Below are positions 37,143 through 46,643 of a stretch of DNA of 64,000 bases, one piece after another. A program made the translations under genes and the position numbers. The number at the start of each line of letters is the position of its first letter. Position 1 is the first letter of the stretch. Origin of the DNA: JABDLO01 sp035327565 (lineage in GTDB: Bacteria; Bacteroidota; Bacteroidia; Chitinophagales; Saprospiraceae); NCBI GenBank assembly GCA_035327565.1, contig DAOLDB010000005.1:1-64000 (forward strand). Reading direction: 5' to 3'. Under the pieces are notes generated by a model. It was not told the origin of the DNA, did not search any database, and saw nothing but the letters and a program-made list of their open reading frames with translations.

Positions 37143-38366
37143 TTATTTCTCTTTATCACATAGATCTTCAATTAGAACTCCATTGATGAACACCTGGCAC
37201 ACGTGGGTAAGGTATTCAAAAGGATCCCCAGTATAAAGAACGAGATCCGCATCTTTTCCCACTTCAATGCTACCTATTCGGTCTTCAAGTCCGAGCATTT
37301 TAGCCGGATGGAGGGTGATGGATTTTAAAGCTTCATCAAAAGGTAAGCCATAAGCAGCTGCCATGGCAGCTTCATATCGAACTACTCTGGTTTTAGGAAC
37401 ATACCCTTCAAAACCACTCTGGAGACTAAATGGAATGCCTGCGGCATGTAGGTGTGAGGCGGTTTCCATGTTCATATTTTTCATATCACCGCTTGCTCTG
37501 GCCATGGTAGGGTGTAGTATGATTTCAATTCCGGAATCAGCAATGTGGTCCAAATGATTATATATTTCAGCAGCGCCATCCAGTACAAGCTTAAATTGAA
37601 ATTCTTTGGCGAGTCGTACAGCCGAAAGAATGTCTACCCCTGTATTGGCGTGAATCAATGCTTTGGTTTCTCCTTTCAAAAGTCTTCGGAGGGCTTCCAT
37701 TCGAAGCTGTTTGTCCGGATGTTTGCTTGCATCCTCGTTGTCCATTTTCCTGGTGTATGACTGAGCTTTCAATAATTCTTCCCTCAACATGGCAATGGAT
37801 TTGGCTTTGGTGCCCGGACTTCTGAAATTTCTTGAAACCACACTTCCCAGAGTCATCGCCAGCATGCTCTCATCAATCAATGTAACCTGTTCTACTGTGC
37901 CGGGGAGTGTTTTTGCTACCATGGTCTGGCCACTGATCAACGCTCCGGGTCCATGACCGGTATGAATAGTGGTTATGCCTTGTGTGCGGAGGAAGCTTAC
38001 CAATCCTTCATTAGGTGAATAGGCATCAATAGCCCGGAGTTCGGGTTGCATAGGCGCTGACTTTTCCAATTGATCCTGATCAGCGGGTACATTGAGCATG
38101 CCCGATAATCCGACTACTGTATGACCATCGATCAGTCCGGGTGTAACTACTGCTGCTCTAAATTCCTTATAGTCGTCAGGAACCGAAATTTCGTCTCTTT
38201 TGCCCACTGCCTGAATGATGGAACCTTCAAAAAGTATCACTCCATTTTCTATAGTGCCCTGAGTGACAGTAAAAATTTTATCTGCAAAGATGACCGTCTG
38301 GGCCCATGATATGGATACATGACTTGAAAAAAGCAGCAGCAAAATTGAAAATTTGTTTATTGACAT
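37143..38366 (-). CDS. Amidohydrolase-fold protein, probably inactive
   Basis: 407 residues with a signal peptide (FSILLLLFSSHVSISWAQ). It has the imidazolonepropionase-like amidohydrolase layout: VVTPGLIDGH, PGALISGQTM, LHPAKMLGL, IGSIEVGKDADLVLYTGDPF. The metal site appears lost: H-x-H is HTV (His82, Val84), the histidine region after beta-5 is VLDGAAE (VLHHVSE in the upstream paralogue), and the catalytic aspartate segment HTDDG is replaced by LQSGFEG. It may be a regulatory or structural partner of the active paralogue, 60 bp upstream in the same operon. Exported. Confidence 0.78.
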   Translation of the reverse strand: MSINKFSILLLLFSSHVSISWAQTVIFADKIFTVTQGTIENGVILFEGSIIQAVGKRDEISVPDDYKEFRAAVVTPGLIDGHTVVGLSGMLNVPADQDQLEKSAPMQPELRAIDAYSPNEGLVSFLRTQGITTIHTGHGPGALISGQTMVAKTLPGTVEQVTLIDESMLAMTLGSVVSRNFRSPGTKAKSIAMLREELLKAQSYTRKMDNEDASKHPDKQLRMEALRRLLKGETKALIHANTGVDILSAVRLAKEFQFKLVLDGAAEIYNHLDHIADSGIEIILHPTMARASGDMKNMNMETASHLHAAGIPFSLQSGFEGYVPKTRVVRYEAAMAAAYGLPFDEALKSITLHPAKMLGLEDRIGSIEVGKDADLVLYTGDPFEYLTHVCQVFINGVLIEDLCDKEK

Positions 38367-38426
38367 TTGAAATTAATTAATTTGAGGAGATGGTTTGAAT
38401 GATCTGGTATGGAATGAAGTCATTTA

Positions 38427-39737
38427 CTAATGATTGTCATGGTGATGATGAACATGGAGCTGAGTTCTGTAAATTCCATATCCTCCGGTTGCAAAAGCTT
38501 TGTCATTGGGGTTGGAAAGATCAAATCGCAGGACTCCTTCTACCCATGTTTGCTCAACACGTGTATATACACTGAAAGGATCTCCTGACAGAATAACGAG
38601 GTCAGCGTCCTTACCGGTCTCTAAGCTACCGGTACGATGGTCCATATCCATCATTTTCGCTCCAGCCAGTGTCAATGCTTTCAAGGCCACTTCTTTTGAC
38701 ATACCTTCCTTCACTGATAATGCAGCAGAACGGAGAAAAAACCGTGAATCAGTTACTCCATCATCTGTATGAAAAGCAACCAGCGCTCCATATTTTTCAA
38801 GTTCTCTGCCATTGGTGGGTGATAAGTCGCGAGCTTCGAGTTTGCCACCAGGCGAATCAATATAAATGATGGAACTGGGCACTCCAGCTTCGGCAATTTC
38901 CCTGGCTACTTTCCATGCTTCACTGACATGGTGCAAAACGACCCTGAAACTAAACTCCTGTGAAAGCCGTATGGCTGTCATAATATCATGGTGCATATGG
39001 GTATGAAAATGTACGATTCTTTTTCCCTCCAGTACTTCTATTAATGCTTCCATAGCCAGATTTCTTTCAGGCATTTTAGACAAATCTCCACTGGCACGGT
39101 CAATTTTCTTTTGATATTCCTGAGCTTTCACAAATAAATCCCTAGCCATAGCGGCAGACTTAGCACGTGTACCGGGAAAAGGAGCATTGTCCCTAATGGG
39201 ATTGGTACCATTCGCCATTTTAATGCCTCCAAATATCCCAGGTATCTTACTTTCAAGGATGAGGTCTTCAATGATCCTGCCTTCCCGCATTTTTAAATAC
39301 AGTGTCTGTCCACTCATGAGATGGCCCGAACCAGGCAATACATTGACGGTAGTGATGCCACCGGCAAGCGCTCGCATAAATCCATCACTGCGGGGATTGA
39401 CGGCATCAAATATTCTTACTTCGGGATTTAAAGCAGATGATTGATCTCCACCGGAACCTTCTCCCAAATGAGAGTGGGTGTCCACAAAACCCGGAAGCAA
39501 GGCTTTCCCTTGAATATCAATTCTTTCTGCATTTGCAGGAATGAGAAGTTCTGATGAGCCTACAGATACAATTTTTCCCATGTGGATGATCACCGTACCA
39601 TTTTCTATGGGTTCGCCGGCAATGGGATATACCATTCCTCCAGTGAAAGCAATAGGCCTTTCCTGAGAATAATAACCAGAAAATGAAAATAGAAAAAGCT
39701 GAATCAGAATAGCTAGTTTTAAATGATATCTTTCCAT
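38427..39737 (-). CDS. Amidohydrolase family protein (metal site intact), exported
   Basis: 436 residues from the ATG that opens the signal peptide (MERYHLKLAILIQLFLFSFS); an ATG 14 codons upstream is less likely. The metal ligands are present: PGFVDTHSHLG (His88, His90), HFHTHMH, VLHHVSEAW and FHTDDGV with the catalytic aspartate. The end of the fold, TGSLETGKDADLVILSGDPF, is typical of imidazolonepropionase/dihydroorotase-like enzymes. The substrate is unknown, probably a cyclic amide or dipeptide outside the cytoplasm. The C-terminus is histidine rich (HVHHHHDNH), perhaps a metal-binding tail. Confidence 0.85.
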   Translation of the reverse strand: MERYHLKLAILIQLFLFSFSGYYSQERPIAFTGGMVYPIAGEPIENGTVIIHMGKIVSVGSSELLIPANAERIDIQGKALLPGFVDTHSHLGEGSGGDQSSALNPEVRIFDAVNPRSDGFMRALAGGITTVNVLPGSGHLMSGQTLYLKMREGRIIEDLILESKIPGIFGGIKMANGTNPIRDNAPFPGTRAKSAAMARDLFVKAQEYQKKIDRASGDLSKMPERNLAMEALIEVLEGKRIVHFHTHMHHDIMTAIRLSQEFSFRVVLHHVSEAWKVAREIAEAGVPSSIIYIDSPGGKLEARDLSPTNGRELEKYGALVAFHTDDGVTDSRFFLRSAALSVKEGMSKEVALKALTLAGAKMMDMDHRTGSLETGKDADLVILSGDPFSVYTRVEQTWVEGVLRFDLSNPNDKAFATGGYGIYRTQLHVHHHHDNH

Positions 39738-39776
39738 GAATGGATTTTGAGTCGGCATGATGAAAATGTAAAAGGA

Positions 39777-39808
39777 CAATATAAGAATAAAAATTTCATA
39801 ACCGCAAA
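39777..39808 (-). promoter_or_regulatory. Possible promoter of the amidohydrolase pair
   Basis: On the minus strand, TTTG (39805-39808), 21 bases, then TATATTG (39777-39783), an imperfect Bacteroidota -33/-7 pair about 40 bp before the ATG at 39737. Confidence 0.35.
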
Positions 39809-39839
39809 TATAATGATGGATTATAGAGGAGAGTAACCC

Positions 39840-40358
39840 TCAATGTCTATTTGATTTCAATTTTTTATTGATGCGTTTAGCCACTTTCAAAGGGTCTACA
39901 CCTGACCTCACCGTAAAATGAGCTCTTTTGTAAAACGGCCTTCTTTCATGTAAGTGTTGGCGAATAAATTTTTTTAATAAAGACCCAGACATACCGGCGA
40001 TCAACGGTCTGTGTGGGTTGGTTTCGATTCGTTCATAAACTATTTGTATGGAGGCGTACAACCACACAACTTTTCCATGCTCAAGCATCCAATCCATATT
40101 TTGAAGAAAGCAGGGAGTGCCGCCACCAGTGGACATAATAAAGGATTCATGCGTTGAGGTGATTTTATAGAGTACCTCAGACTCCTTATGGCGGAAAAAT
40201 TCTTCTCCATAGAGCTTAAAAATATCTGTAATACTTTGGCCTGTATTTTTGATAATTTCTTCATCCAGATCTACAAAAGGTATATGAGCTTTTTCCGACA
40301 ATAACTTTCCTACAGTGGTTTTTCCTGAACCCATATATCCAATAAGAAATATCTTCAT
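39840..40358 (-). CDS. aroK: Shikimate kinase
   Basis: 172 residues, the usual length. The P-loop is GYMGSGKTTVG near the N-terminus. The shikimate-binding DLDEEI, the GEEFFRHKE block with the substrate-binding arginine, the STGGGTPC loop and the lid region NPHRPL follow in order. It phosphorylates shikimate at O3 with ATP in chorismate synthesis, in the cytoplasm. It stands between the amidohydrolase operon and the divergent yajC. Confidence 0.95.
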   Translation of the reverse strand: MKIFLIGYMGSGKTTVGKLLSEKAHIPFVDLDEEIIKNTGQSITDIFKLYGEEFFRHKESEVLYKITSTHESFIMSTGGGTPCFLQNMDWMLEHGKVVWLYASIQIVYERIETNPHRPLIAGMSGSLLKKFIRQHLHERRPFYKRAHFTVRSGVDPLKVAKRINKKLKSNRH

Positions 40359-40578
40359 TGTTATGTAATTCTATTTTGGGAAGTGGATGAAAAAATCATA
40401 GGGATGCTATGGTGGTTCAACATGCCATCATTAAAATATATCATTAATCAATAAAGGTATTAAAAAAGTAATTGGCTTGAATATTAAAGTTCTAAAGGTG
40501 ACAGCAATTGAATCCAAAATTGTTTGAATTTATTCCAAATAAATTGCCAATTGTAAGCTTTTTGGGATTCTAAATTTT

Positions 40579-40586
40579 TAACTTTG
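40579..40586 (+). promoter_or_regulatory. -7 promoter element of yajC
   Basis: TAACTTTG matches TAnnTTTG and lies 25 bp before the yajC ATG. No TTTG is found at the preferred -33 spacing. Confidence 0.4.
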
Positions 40587-40611
40587 CCATTGTATCAATA
40601 AATAAAGAAAG

Positions 40612-40944
40612 ATGTTGAATTTATTCATATTGCAGGGAGGCGGTGGAGGTTCGATGCTTGGTAGTTTTCTTCCTCTGATTATTGTGGTAGTCATAATCTA
40701 CTTTTTCTTCATCAGACCTCAGGCCAAGAAGCAAAAAGAACAGAACAACTTCCTTAAAGCTATGAAAAAAGGTGATGAAGTTGTGACAGCCAGTGGTATG
40801 GTAGGCAGGATTAATAAAATAGAAGGTAATATGGTTACGCTTCAGGTGGATCAGAAAACTTTTATTCGCGTTTTAAGTCATGCCATCAGTAAGGAAATGT
40901 CAGATCAATTAGAAGTGGTGACTAAAGAGGGAGAAACAAAATAA
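40612..40944 (+). CDS. yajC: Sec translocase accessory subunit YajC
   Basis: 110 residues. One membrane helix (about 15-35, LGSFLPLIIVVVIIYFFFIR) is followed directly by the family signature RPQAKKQKEQ and the conserved cytoplasmic part MKKGDEVVTASGMVGRINKI. YajC binds SecDF-YidC and assists Sec export. Its stop is only 2 bp from the stop of the convergent photolyase gene, leaving no room for a separate terminator. Confidence 0.95.
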   Translation: MLNLFILQGGGGGSMLGSFLPLIIVVVIIYFFFIRPQAKKQKEQNNFLKAMKKGDEVVTASGMVGRINKIEGNMVTLQVDQKTFIRVLSHAISKEMSDQLEVVTKEGETK

Positions 40945-40946
40945 GA

Positions 40947-42269
40947 TTAACCTTTATTCAAGGCTATTTTATAGGTTTCTAGGCATCTTTCACGGGCAAA
41001 TTTGTGTTCAATGATTGGCTGTGGATAATTCTCTGTTCCCCACTCAGGCACAAATTTTTTAATGTAAATCCCTTTTGGGTCGAATTTTTCCATCTGTGTC
41101 TGAGGGTTGAATATACGAAAATAGGGTGCAGCATCCGTTCCGCAACCTGCAGCCCATTGCCATCCACCGTTATTGCTTGCCAGGTCAAAATCAAGGAGTT
41201 TCTCAGCAAAATAGGCTTCACCCCATCGCCAGTCGATCAGCAAGTGTTTGGTAAGAAAGCTGGCAGTGACCATCCGCACTCTGTTGTGCATAAATCCTGT
41301 CGTGTTTAATTCCCGCATTCCGGCATCAACCAGTGGATATCCGGTACTTCCTTCACACCAATGAGAGAAGTCTACAGGATCATTTCTCCATTCAATGCGA
41401 TCGTATTCAGGACGAAAAGAGTTTTTTTCAACATGAGGAAATGATTGCAGAATCATACTGTAGAAATCCCGCCAAATCAGTTCATTCAGGAAAGTCTTGT
41501 TAAGACTGTAAGCTTTTCGTGCTTTTTCACGGATGCTGATAGTGCCAAACCGGAAATGGATGCCTAATCTGGATGTGCCGGCTATCCCAGGGAAATTCCT
41601 GACTTTATCATAATTTTTTATCACTCTTTGTGCTACTTCCACTGAAGGAAAAGGAATATCCGAAGGAGCAAAACCGATTTCTTGCATTTCTGGAAAAGGT
41701 CGAGGTTTAACCTGCGCCAACCGGTGTATATATTTCATCACTGGATAGGATTGTAGATAAAATGAATCGACACCGTGACCCCTCAGATTCAGGTTTTCTA
41801 TCCATTTGCGTTGAAAAGGGGTAAAAACGGTATAGGCTTTTCCATCGTTCTTTAATACTTCATTTTTTTCGAAGATGACGTGATCTTTATATGAGTTCCA
41901 TTTTATGCCTTTTTGATTGAGTATGGTTTCTACTTTTTTGTCCCTATCCAGCGCATAGGCCTCATAATCCCTGTTTGCAAATACTTCTTCCGGTTTCAGC
42001 AGATCAATAATTTGCGGCCACAATTCTTCCGGTTTGCCATGGAATACATAAAGGGATGTACCAAGAATCTGTAATTGATGATTCAGTGATTCCAGGGTGT
42101 GGTGTAAAAAATGTACTCTTGCATCCTTGTGGCTATTTAAAGCATTCAATATATGAGTGTCAAATATGAAAACAGGATATATCGAATGGCCTGAGCGCAA
42201 TGCATGATACAAACCGGCATTATCCTCAACCCTTAAATCTCTTCTAAACCAAAAAACCGCATTGGGCAT
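40947..42269 (-). CDS. phrB: Class I deoxyribodipyrimidine photolyase
   Basis: 440 residues. The N-terminal antenna domain (about 1-130) begins FWFRRDLRVEDNAGL. The C-terminal FAD domain (about 200-435) shows HFRFGTIS, ELIWRDFY, GSTGYPLVDAGMRELN, GFMHNRVRM and NNGGWQWAAGCGTDAAPYFR, the conserved flavin- and lesion-binding segments of CPD photolyases. It repairs cyclobutane pyrimidine dimers using blue light. A cryptochrome role cannot be fully excluded, but the sequence is typical of a repair enzyme. Confidence 0.93.
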   Translation of the reverse strand: MPNAVFWFRRDLRVEDNAGLYHALRSGHSIYPVFIFDTHILNALNSHKDARVHFLHHTLESLNHQLQILGTSLYVFHGKPEELWPQIIDLLKPEEVFANRDYEAYALDRDKKVETILNQKGIKWNSYKDHVIFEKNEVLKNDGKAYTVFTPFQRKWIENLNLRGHGVDSFYLQSYPVMKYIHRLAQVKPRPFPEMQEIGFAPSDIPFPSVEVAQRVIKNYDKVRNFPGIAGTSRLGIHFRFGTISIREKARKAYSLNKTFLNELIWRDFYSMILQSFPHVEKNSFRPEYDRIEWRNDPVDFSHWCEGSTGYPLVDAGMRELNTTGFMHNRVRMVTASFLTKHLLIDWRWGEAYFAEKLLDFDLASNNGGWQWAAGCGTDAAPYFRIFNPQTQMEKFDPKGIYIKKFVPEWGTENYPQPIIEHKFARERCLETYKIALNKG

Positions 42270-42405
42270 AAATAAAGTTTATCGCTTTTTTGTCAAAAGG
42301 TAATTGTGTCGTTTGTTGGGAAACCTTAGTTAGAGTTTTATAAATACAAAAATATATTTTTATTATATGCCTTTCACAGACTTTATATCAAGTGATCATT
42401 TCCAT

Positions 42406-42951
42406 TTACTTTTGAGGAATCCATGGAACTTCCTGTACCTGGGCATCTAAAGCTAATTTGCGCGCAAGCATAAAAAAGTAGTCGGATAACCTGTTGAGGT
42501 ATTGAATAATCCACGGTAACACCCGGGCGGTTTCTTGCAAAGTGATGATTCTTCTTTCCGCCCTTCGGCAAATCGTACGGCACAGATGGGCACGTGCTAT
42601 AGCTTCGGAACCGGCAGGGAGAATAAAATATTTGAGTGGTGAAAGCTTTTCATTCATTTGATCCATTTCATTTTCCAGCATTGCAATATCTTCTTCCGGT
42701 AAACCGGGCAGAGGGAGTTGTTTTTCGGGATCCGCAGCAAGATGAGATCCAATGGTAAATAGTGTGGTTTGGATTTTTTTTAATGTGGTCAACACTTTAT
42801 CATCTATAATGGCTGCGCTGAAGAATCCAATAAAGGAATTTAATTCATCAACGGTTCCGTAAGCTTCTATCCGTATGTGATCTTTGCGGACACGTTTTCC
42901 CCCAAACAATGAGGTTTCGCCTTTGTCACCCGTTTTAGTATATATTTTCAT
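42406..42951 (-). CDS. Cob(I)alamin adenosyltransferase, PduO type
   Basis: 181 residues. The N-terminal IYTKTGDKGETSLFGGKRV is the ATP-binding signature of PduO-type enzymes, followed by YGTVDELNSFIGF and the C-terminal helix HLCRTICRRAERRI containing the conserved arginine/glutamate pair. It transfers adenosine from ATP to cob(I)alamin to make coenzyme B12. Cytoplasmic. It follows panC by 44 bp on the same strand and may be co-transcribed; the pathways are otherwise unrelated. Confidence 0.94.
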   Translation of the reverse strand: MKIYTKTGDKGETSLFGGKRVRKDHIRIEAYGTVDELNSFIGFFSAAIIDDKVLTTLKKIQTTLFTIGSHLAADPEKQLPLPGLPEEDIAMLENEMDQMNEKLSPLKYFILPAGSEAIARAHLCRTICRRAERRIITLQETARVLPWIIQYLNRLSDYFFMLARKLALDAQVQEVPWIPQK

Positions 42952-42995
42952 GGTGTCTATTTTTTAAAGTTGAATTTACTTGATTATGCTTAGAC

Positions 42996-43853
42996 CTAAG
43001 ATAGATCTTTTAATATTATATTGTCAATAAGGCGAATTCCTTCTACTCGGACTGCTGTACAGGCAACAATAAAATCATGTTGATTCCAATCGGTCACAGG
43101 TTGTAAAGTGAATCCATCGACAATTTCAAAGTATTCAGGACGAAATGGAGCAATGGTCAGTTTTTCTAGTGCTAATCTTTGCAATGCATCAGGACTCCCG
43201 GTGTGGAATGATTTTTTTGCCTCACTTAATGTATGGTAGATGATACAAGCTTTTGCCCGGGTTTTGTGCGAAAGCCTCACATTGCGACTGCTCATAGCCA
43301 ACCCTGTATTTTCTCTTATGGTAGGGCTGGAATGAAGTTTTACCGGCAGGCTCAGCATTTTAATCATGTGGCGGATGATGGTCAGTTGCTGGAAATCTTT
43401 TTGCCCCATAAAAAGGTGATCCGGTTCAACAATATTCAATAATTTATTGACAACCTGCACGACCCCTTTAAAATGACCGGGTCTGTATTTTCCTTCCATC
43501 AATGTGTCCAGTCCATTGAAGGAAAAATTGACTTCATCATTTTTTTCATTCTCAGGATATATTTCTTTAGCGGTTGGAGTGAATACAATATGGGTTTGAT
43601 GAGAAGAAAGCAGGGCAAGATCAGACTTCAGGTTTCTCGGATATTTCTTCAGGTCTTTTGGGTCATTAAATTGCTTAGGGTTAACAAAAACAGATGCTAC
43701 TGTTACATCAGTTATTTGCATGCTTGCTGTAATCAATGAAAGATGACCTTCGTGCAATGCACCCATTGTTGGTACAAATCCAATGGTTTTACCATTAGCC
43801 TTTATTTTATAGAGAGCTTCCCTCAAAGTATTAATCTTGATTTTTCTATTCAT
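42996..43853 (-). CDS. panC: Pantoate-beta-alanine ligase
   Basis: 285 residues, normal length. FVPTMGALHEGHLSLI contains the HxGH nucleotide-binding motif. FVNPKQF, the GKYRPGHFKGV loop, LFMGQKDFQQL and the KMSKS-equivalent AMSSRNVRLS follow. It joins pantoate and beta-alanine with ATP to give pantothenate (coenzyme A precursor). Cytoplasmic. Confidence 0.96.
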   Translation of the reverse strand: MNRKIKINTLREALYKIKANGKTIGFVPTMGALHEGHLSLITASMQITDVTVASVFVNPKQFNDPKDLKKYPRNLKSDLALLSSHQTHIVFTPTAKEIYPENEKNDEVNFSFNGLDTLMEGKYRPGHFKGVVQVVNKLLNIVEPDHLFMGQKDFQQLTIIRHMIKMLSLPVKLHSSPTIRENTGLAMSSRNVRLSHKTRAKACIIYHTLSEAKKSFHTGSPDALQRLALEKLTIAPFRPEYFEIVDGFTLQPVTDWNQHDFIVACTAVRVEGIRLIDNIILKDLS

Positions 43854-43897
43854 TTATTTCGATGGCTAAATTTTCAATGGTCATAAAATACATCAAA

Positions 43898-44965
43898 TCA
43901 AAATGCCCCATACATCTCCCTGATTACCTCTTCAGCCATTTTGCCCTGAGGGGTATAATCCCGCTCCGGATACCCTTCATGCCCTTTCATTGATGGAAAC
44001 CATTTCCAGAGAAAACCCCCTGCCCAGAAATCTTCAGCGTGAAAGGTGCTAAGCAAAGCTTTGTAAGCAGTGGCCTGGGCTTCTTCGTTCACAGAAAGGT
44101 TGCGAATATTTTTTTCCAACAACCAGGATGAACCTGCACAACCATCTACTGAAAGGTACCCATATTCTGTGAATAAGATTTTTTTACGATTCTTCTCCGA
44201 GAATTTTTTCAAAGTGCGAACAATTGGCTTCCATTTTTTTTTCAACAGGTCTGGGGTGGGATTTACCTCTTCCGTCAAGGGAAAATAGGCACTGATCCCT
44301 ATAAAGTCCAAAGCATCCCAAAATGGAATCTGGTTATACTGATCCCAATTGGCCGAGTAAGTCAGGGTGCCATCATATACATCCCGGATATTGGTAACCA
44401 ACCGGCGCCAAAATGCTTCCCGTTTTGTTGCAGCCCATTTGTATTCAGTCCCTATACAAAACAGTTCAACATCAAGCTCCATGGCAATACATACCATATC
44501 CATAATATATTTTTCATAGGTGCTTTCCCATAAGTGCCAATCATCTTCAGAGGTAAAATTCATGTCACCTACCCATGACCCCGGAATATATACCTGAGGT
44601 TTCAGCATGATTCTGAACCCATTTTCTTTAGCTTTTAATATAGATTCGCGGATGCCTTCCGGTGTCTCTCCCCACCATTGTCGACGGTGGTTATAGCGCA
44701 CTTCGCCTTCTCCTGGTCGGGTAAAGGCATACGGGATAATAGCAATCCATCTGGCATTTATAGTAAGGATCTCCTCAAAAGGGTTGAGATGAAAAGGTGC
44801 AGGAGGAGCAACTACGGTAATTCCCGCCATTTTTTGTGAGTGAGAATGTATCGCTCCATGATTAAGTTTGAAACCAGTGAATAAAAGGAATACAATACAA
44901 ATCAATCCATACGCTACACGAAAATTTGTAATGTCTATAATGTTGGTATAATCATATTTATACAT
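43898..44965 (-). CDS. GH113-like TIM-barrel glycoside hydrolase
   Basis: 355 residues with an N-terminal hydrophobic segment (about 15-33), so exported or membrane anchored. The barrel shows RIMLKPQVYIPG, FCIGTEYKW (Glu174, likely acid/base) and ILFTEYGYLS (Glu267, likely nucleophile), then FLWKWFPS. This arrangement matches GH113, whose characterised members are beta-mannanases; the substrate here is inferred only. It stands alone, downstream of no obvious partner gene. Confidence 0.72.
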   Translation of the reverse strand: MYKYDYTNIIDITNFRVAYGLICIVFLLFTGFKLNHGAIHSHSQKMAGITVVAPPAPFHLNPFEEILTINARWIAIIPYAFTRPGEGEVRYNHRRQWWGETPEGIRESILKAKENGFRIMLKPQVYIPGSWVGDMNFTSEDDWHLWESTYEKYIMDMVCIAMELDVELFCIGTEYKWAATKREAFWRRLVTNIRDVYDGTLTYSANWDQYNQIPFWDALDFIGISAYFPLTEEVNPTPDLLKKKWKPIVRTLKKFSEKNRKKILFTEYGYLSVDGCAGSSWLLEKNIRNLSVNEEAQATAYKALLSTFHAEDFWAGGFLWKWFPSMKGHEGYPERDYTPQGKMAEEVIREMYGAF

Positions 44966-45049
44966 TGTATTTTATATTAATATATAAAAATTAATCAAGT
45001 GTAAACATCACTAATGCAATGGAGTACATAGATAAAAATAGCTTTATAC

Positions 45050-45140
45050 TAAAATATTTTTCCAAATATTGAATAAAACAGCAGTTTGGCAAGATATATG
45101 CAACATGCTAAATATTCAGAAACATTTGGTGAAATGTAGC
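45050..45140 (+). other. Possible small transcript region with a sequence resembling the 22-base repeat
   Basis: AATATTTTTCCAAATATTGAA (about 45053-45073) resembles the end of the 22-base repeat at 35471, and a strong hairpin terminator lies 70 bases downstream, as at 35567. No coding frame fits. The similarity is imperfect and AT-rich, so this is only a candidate. Confidence 0.2.
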
Positions 45141-45177
45141 AAAAAAGGCCGGTAGCGGGAAACTGTCGGTCTTTTTT
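45141..45177. terminator. Bidirectional terminator after the SurA operon
   Basis: A 15-bp stem including three G-U pairs (AAAAAAGGCCGGTAG / CTGTCGGTCTTTTTT) with a 7-base loop. It has A/T runs on both sides, so it can work on both strands. It ends the minus-strand foldase operon, whose last stop codon overlaps its edge. Confidence 0.8.
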
Positions 45178-46526
45178 TATTCAATAAACCGGGTCAGATC
45201 AGGACAAATGGCAAAACTCCTGTCGATACTGATAAACGTTTCTTCCATTTTTTTTGTAATCCAGTTGGCAAAATACTCTGACTTCTTACTTTCTTTTGCA
45301 AAATAAGACACCTTGTCATAGTCCAATTCCAGGCTTGCTCTATGCGGTCTTTTAATACTTTGTAATTGAACAAGTTGATAGAAAGTACCTTTTCTGGGAT
45401 CGGTGGATTCTATCGGTTCGGAAACTTCTCCCGTTTTTAGATCAATAATGGCAAAGTAAATATCGGGATCCAATTCTTTGGTTTCAAAGAATGTTGTATT
45501 GTTATATCTGTTTGTCACTCGTCCTGCATTATTATAGGACATGGTTTTTGGATCAGAGAATCTTCGCACTGCGGTAATAAAATCCATCTCACCGGAATTA
45601 ATCATTTTCCGTATGGAATCGGCCTTTGTTAAAGCGATTTGTAAATCATCACTTGTGATTTCTGGTTTTCGAATAATGTGTTTTACCCTGACACTTAACC
45701 CGCGCCTTTCTACTTGTTTGATAATATGAAATCCAAATTCGGTCTCAACGACGTCGGAAACTTCTCCGGGATCCAATGTAAATGCAATGGCTTCAAATTC
45801 AGGAACATAATTTCCGCGAGCAGCAAAGCCAAGGTCTCCCCCCTGCTCAGCTGCACCATCCTGAGAATAACGACGAGCCAACTCTTCAAATGTAACTTCT
45901 CCACTATCCAGTTGTTCTTTGATCATTTGCATAAAATCGATCGTCTTTTGTCTTTCTTCAGGGTTCACTTTTGGAAATATGATAATTTCTCCAATTTCAA
46001 CTTCTGAATCAAGATAAGGTAAACTATCTGCTGGTATGCTATGGAAATATTTAATAACTTCTTTGGGAGTGATATCTACACTTCTAATGAGTTTATCCTG
46101 CATTCTTTGAGCCAATAGCATTTCTTTTTGATCATCGCGATACTTTTCCTTCATTTCTGAAATACTTGCCCCATAATAACTTTTAAAAAATTCCTCATCA
46201 TTATTCATTTGCTGGAGGATACTTTGAAAACGCATATTCAAATGGCTTTCAACTTCGTCTTCCGAAACTTCGATGCTATCCAGTTTTGCCTGATGGACTA
46301 TCAATTTCTGAGCTATGAGACCATCCAGTATATTGCATTTTACATCTTCTGAAATGTTGGGATTTCTTGAGCGTGCGTAGGAAAATTCCTCTTCAACTTC
46401 TGAAAATAAAATATATTCATTGCCTACGTTTGCAATTACTTTATCCAGAATATAGGGTTGTTGAGCAAACAGAGAATGAGTAATAATTAAAAAGATGAAT
46501 AAATTGAATAGAGTGTATGATTTCAT
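45177..46526 (-). CDS. SurA-like periplasmic peptidylprolyl isomerase
   Basis: 449 residues from the ATG at the signal peptide (MKSYTLFNLFIFLIITHSLFA); a frame start directly after the previous stop (46643) would add 39 unlikely residues. The SurA N-terminal chaperone region spans about 25-160. A parvulin domain with EIIIFPK, GGDLGFAARG and EFGFHIIKQVE spans about 173-273. A second, weaker parvulin domain is at about 280-385. It is predicted to chaperone outer-membrane proteins to the BAM complex. Last gene of a three-gene foldase operon. Confidence 0.88.
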   Translation of the reverse strand: MKSYTLFNLFIFLIITHSLFAQQPYILDKVIANVGNEYILFSEVEEEFSYARSRNPNISEDVKCNILDGLIAQKLIVHQAKLDSIEVSEDEVESHLNMRFQSILQQMNNDEEFFKSYYGASISEMKEKYRDDQKEMLLAQRMQDKLIRSVDITPKEVIKYFHSIPADSLPYLDSEVEIGEIIIFPKVNPEERQKTIDFMQMIKEQLDSGEVTFEELARRYSQDGAAEQGGDLGFAARGNYVPEFEAIAFTLDPGEVSDVVETEFGFHIIKQVERRGLSVRVKHIIRKPEITSDDLQIALTKADSIRKMINSGEMDFITAVRRFSDPKTMSYNNAGRVTNRYNNTTFFETKELDPDIYFAIIDLKTGEVSEPIESTDPRKGTFYQLVQLQSIKRPHRASLELDYDKVSYFAKESKKSEYFANWITKKMEETFISIDRSFAICPDLTRFIE

Positions 46527-46643
46527 TGATTTATCCATTACCAGATCTTTTTCGCAACACCATATTTCTTCATTCCAGGGTTTTTGAATGCTATACATTA
46601 TATCAGTTTTATCTCTTCCGTTCAATTTAACAAATTGATCCAT

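Noticed and set aside
40947..42269. Cryptochrome instead of photolyase
   Set aside because: The flavin and lesion-binding segments match class I CPD photolyases and no cryptochrome-specific extension is present.
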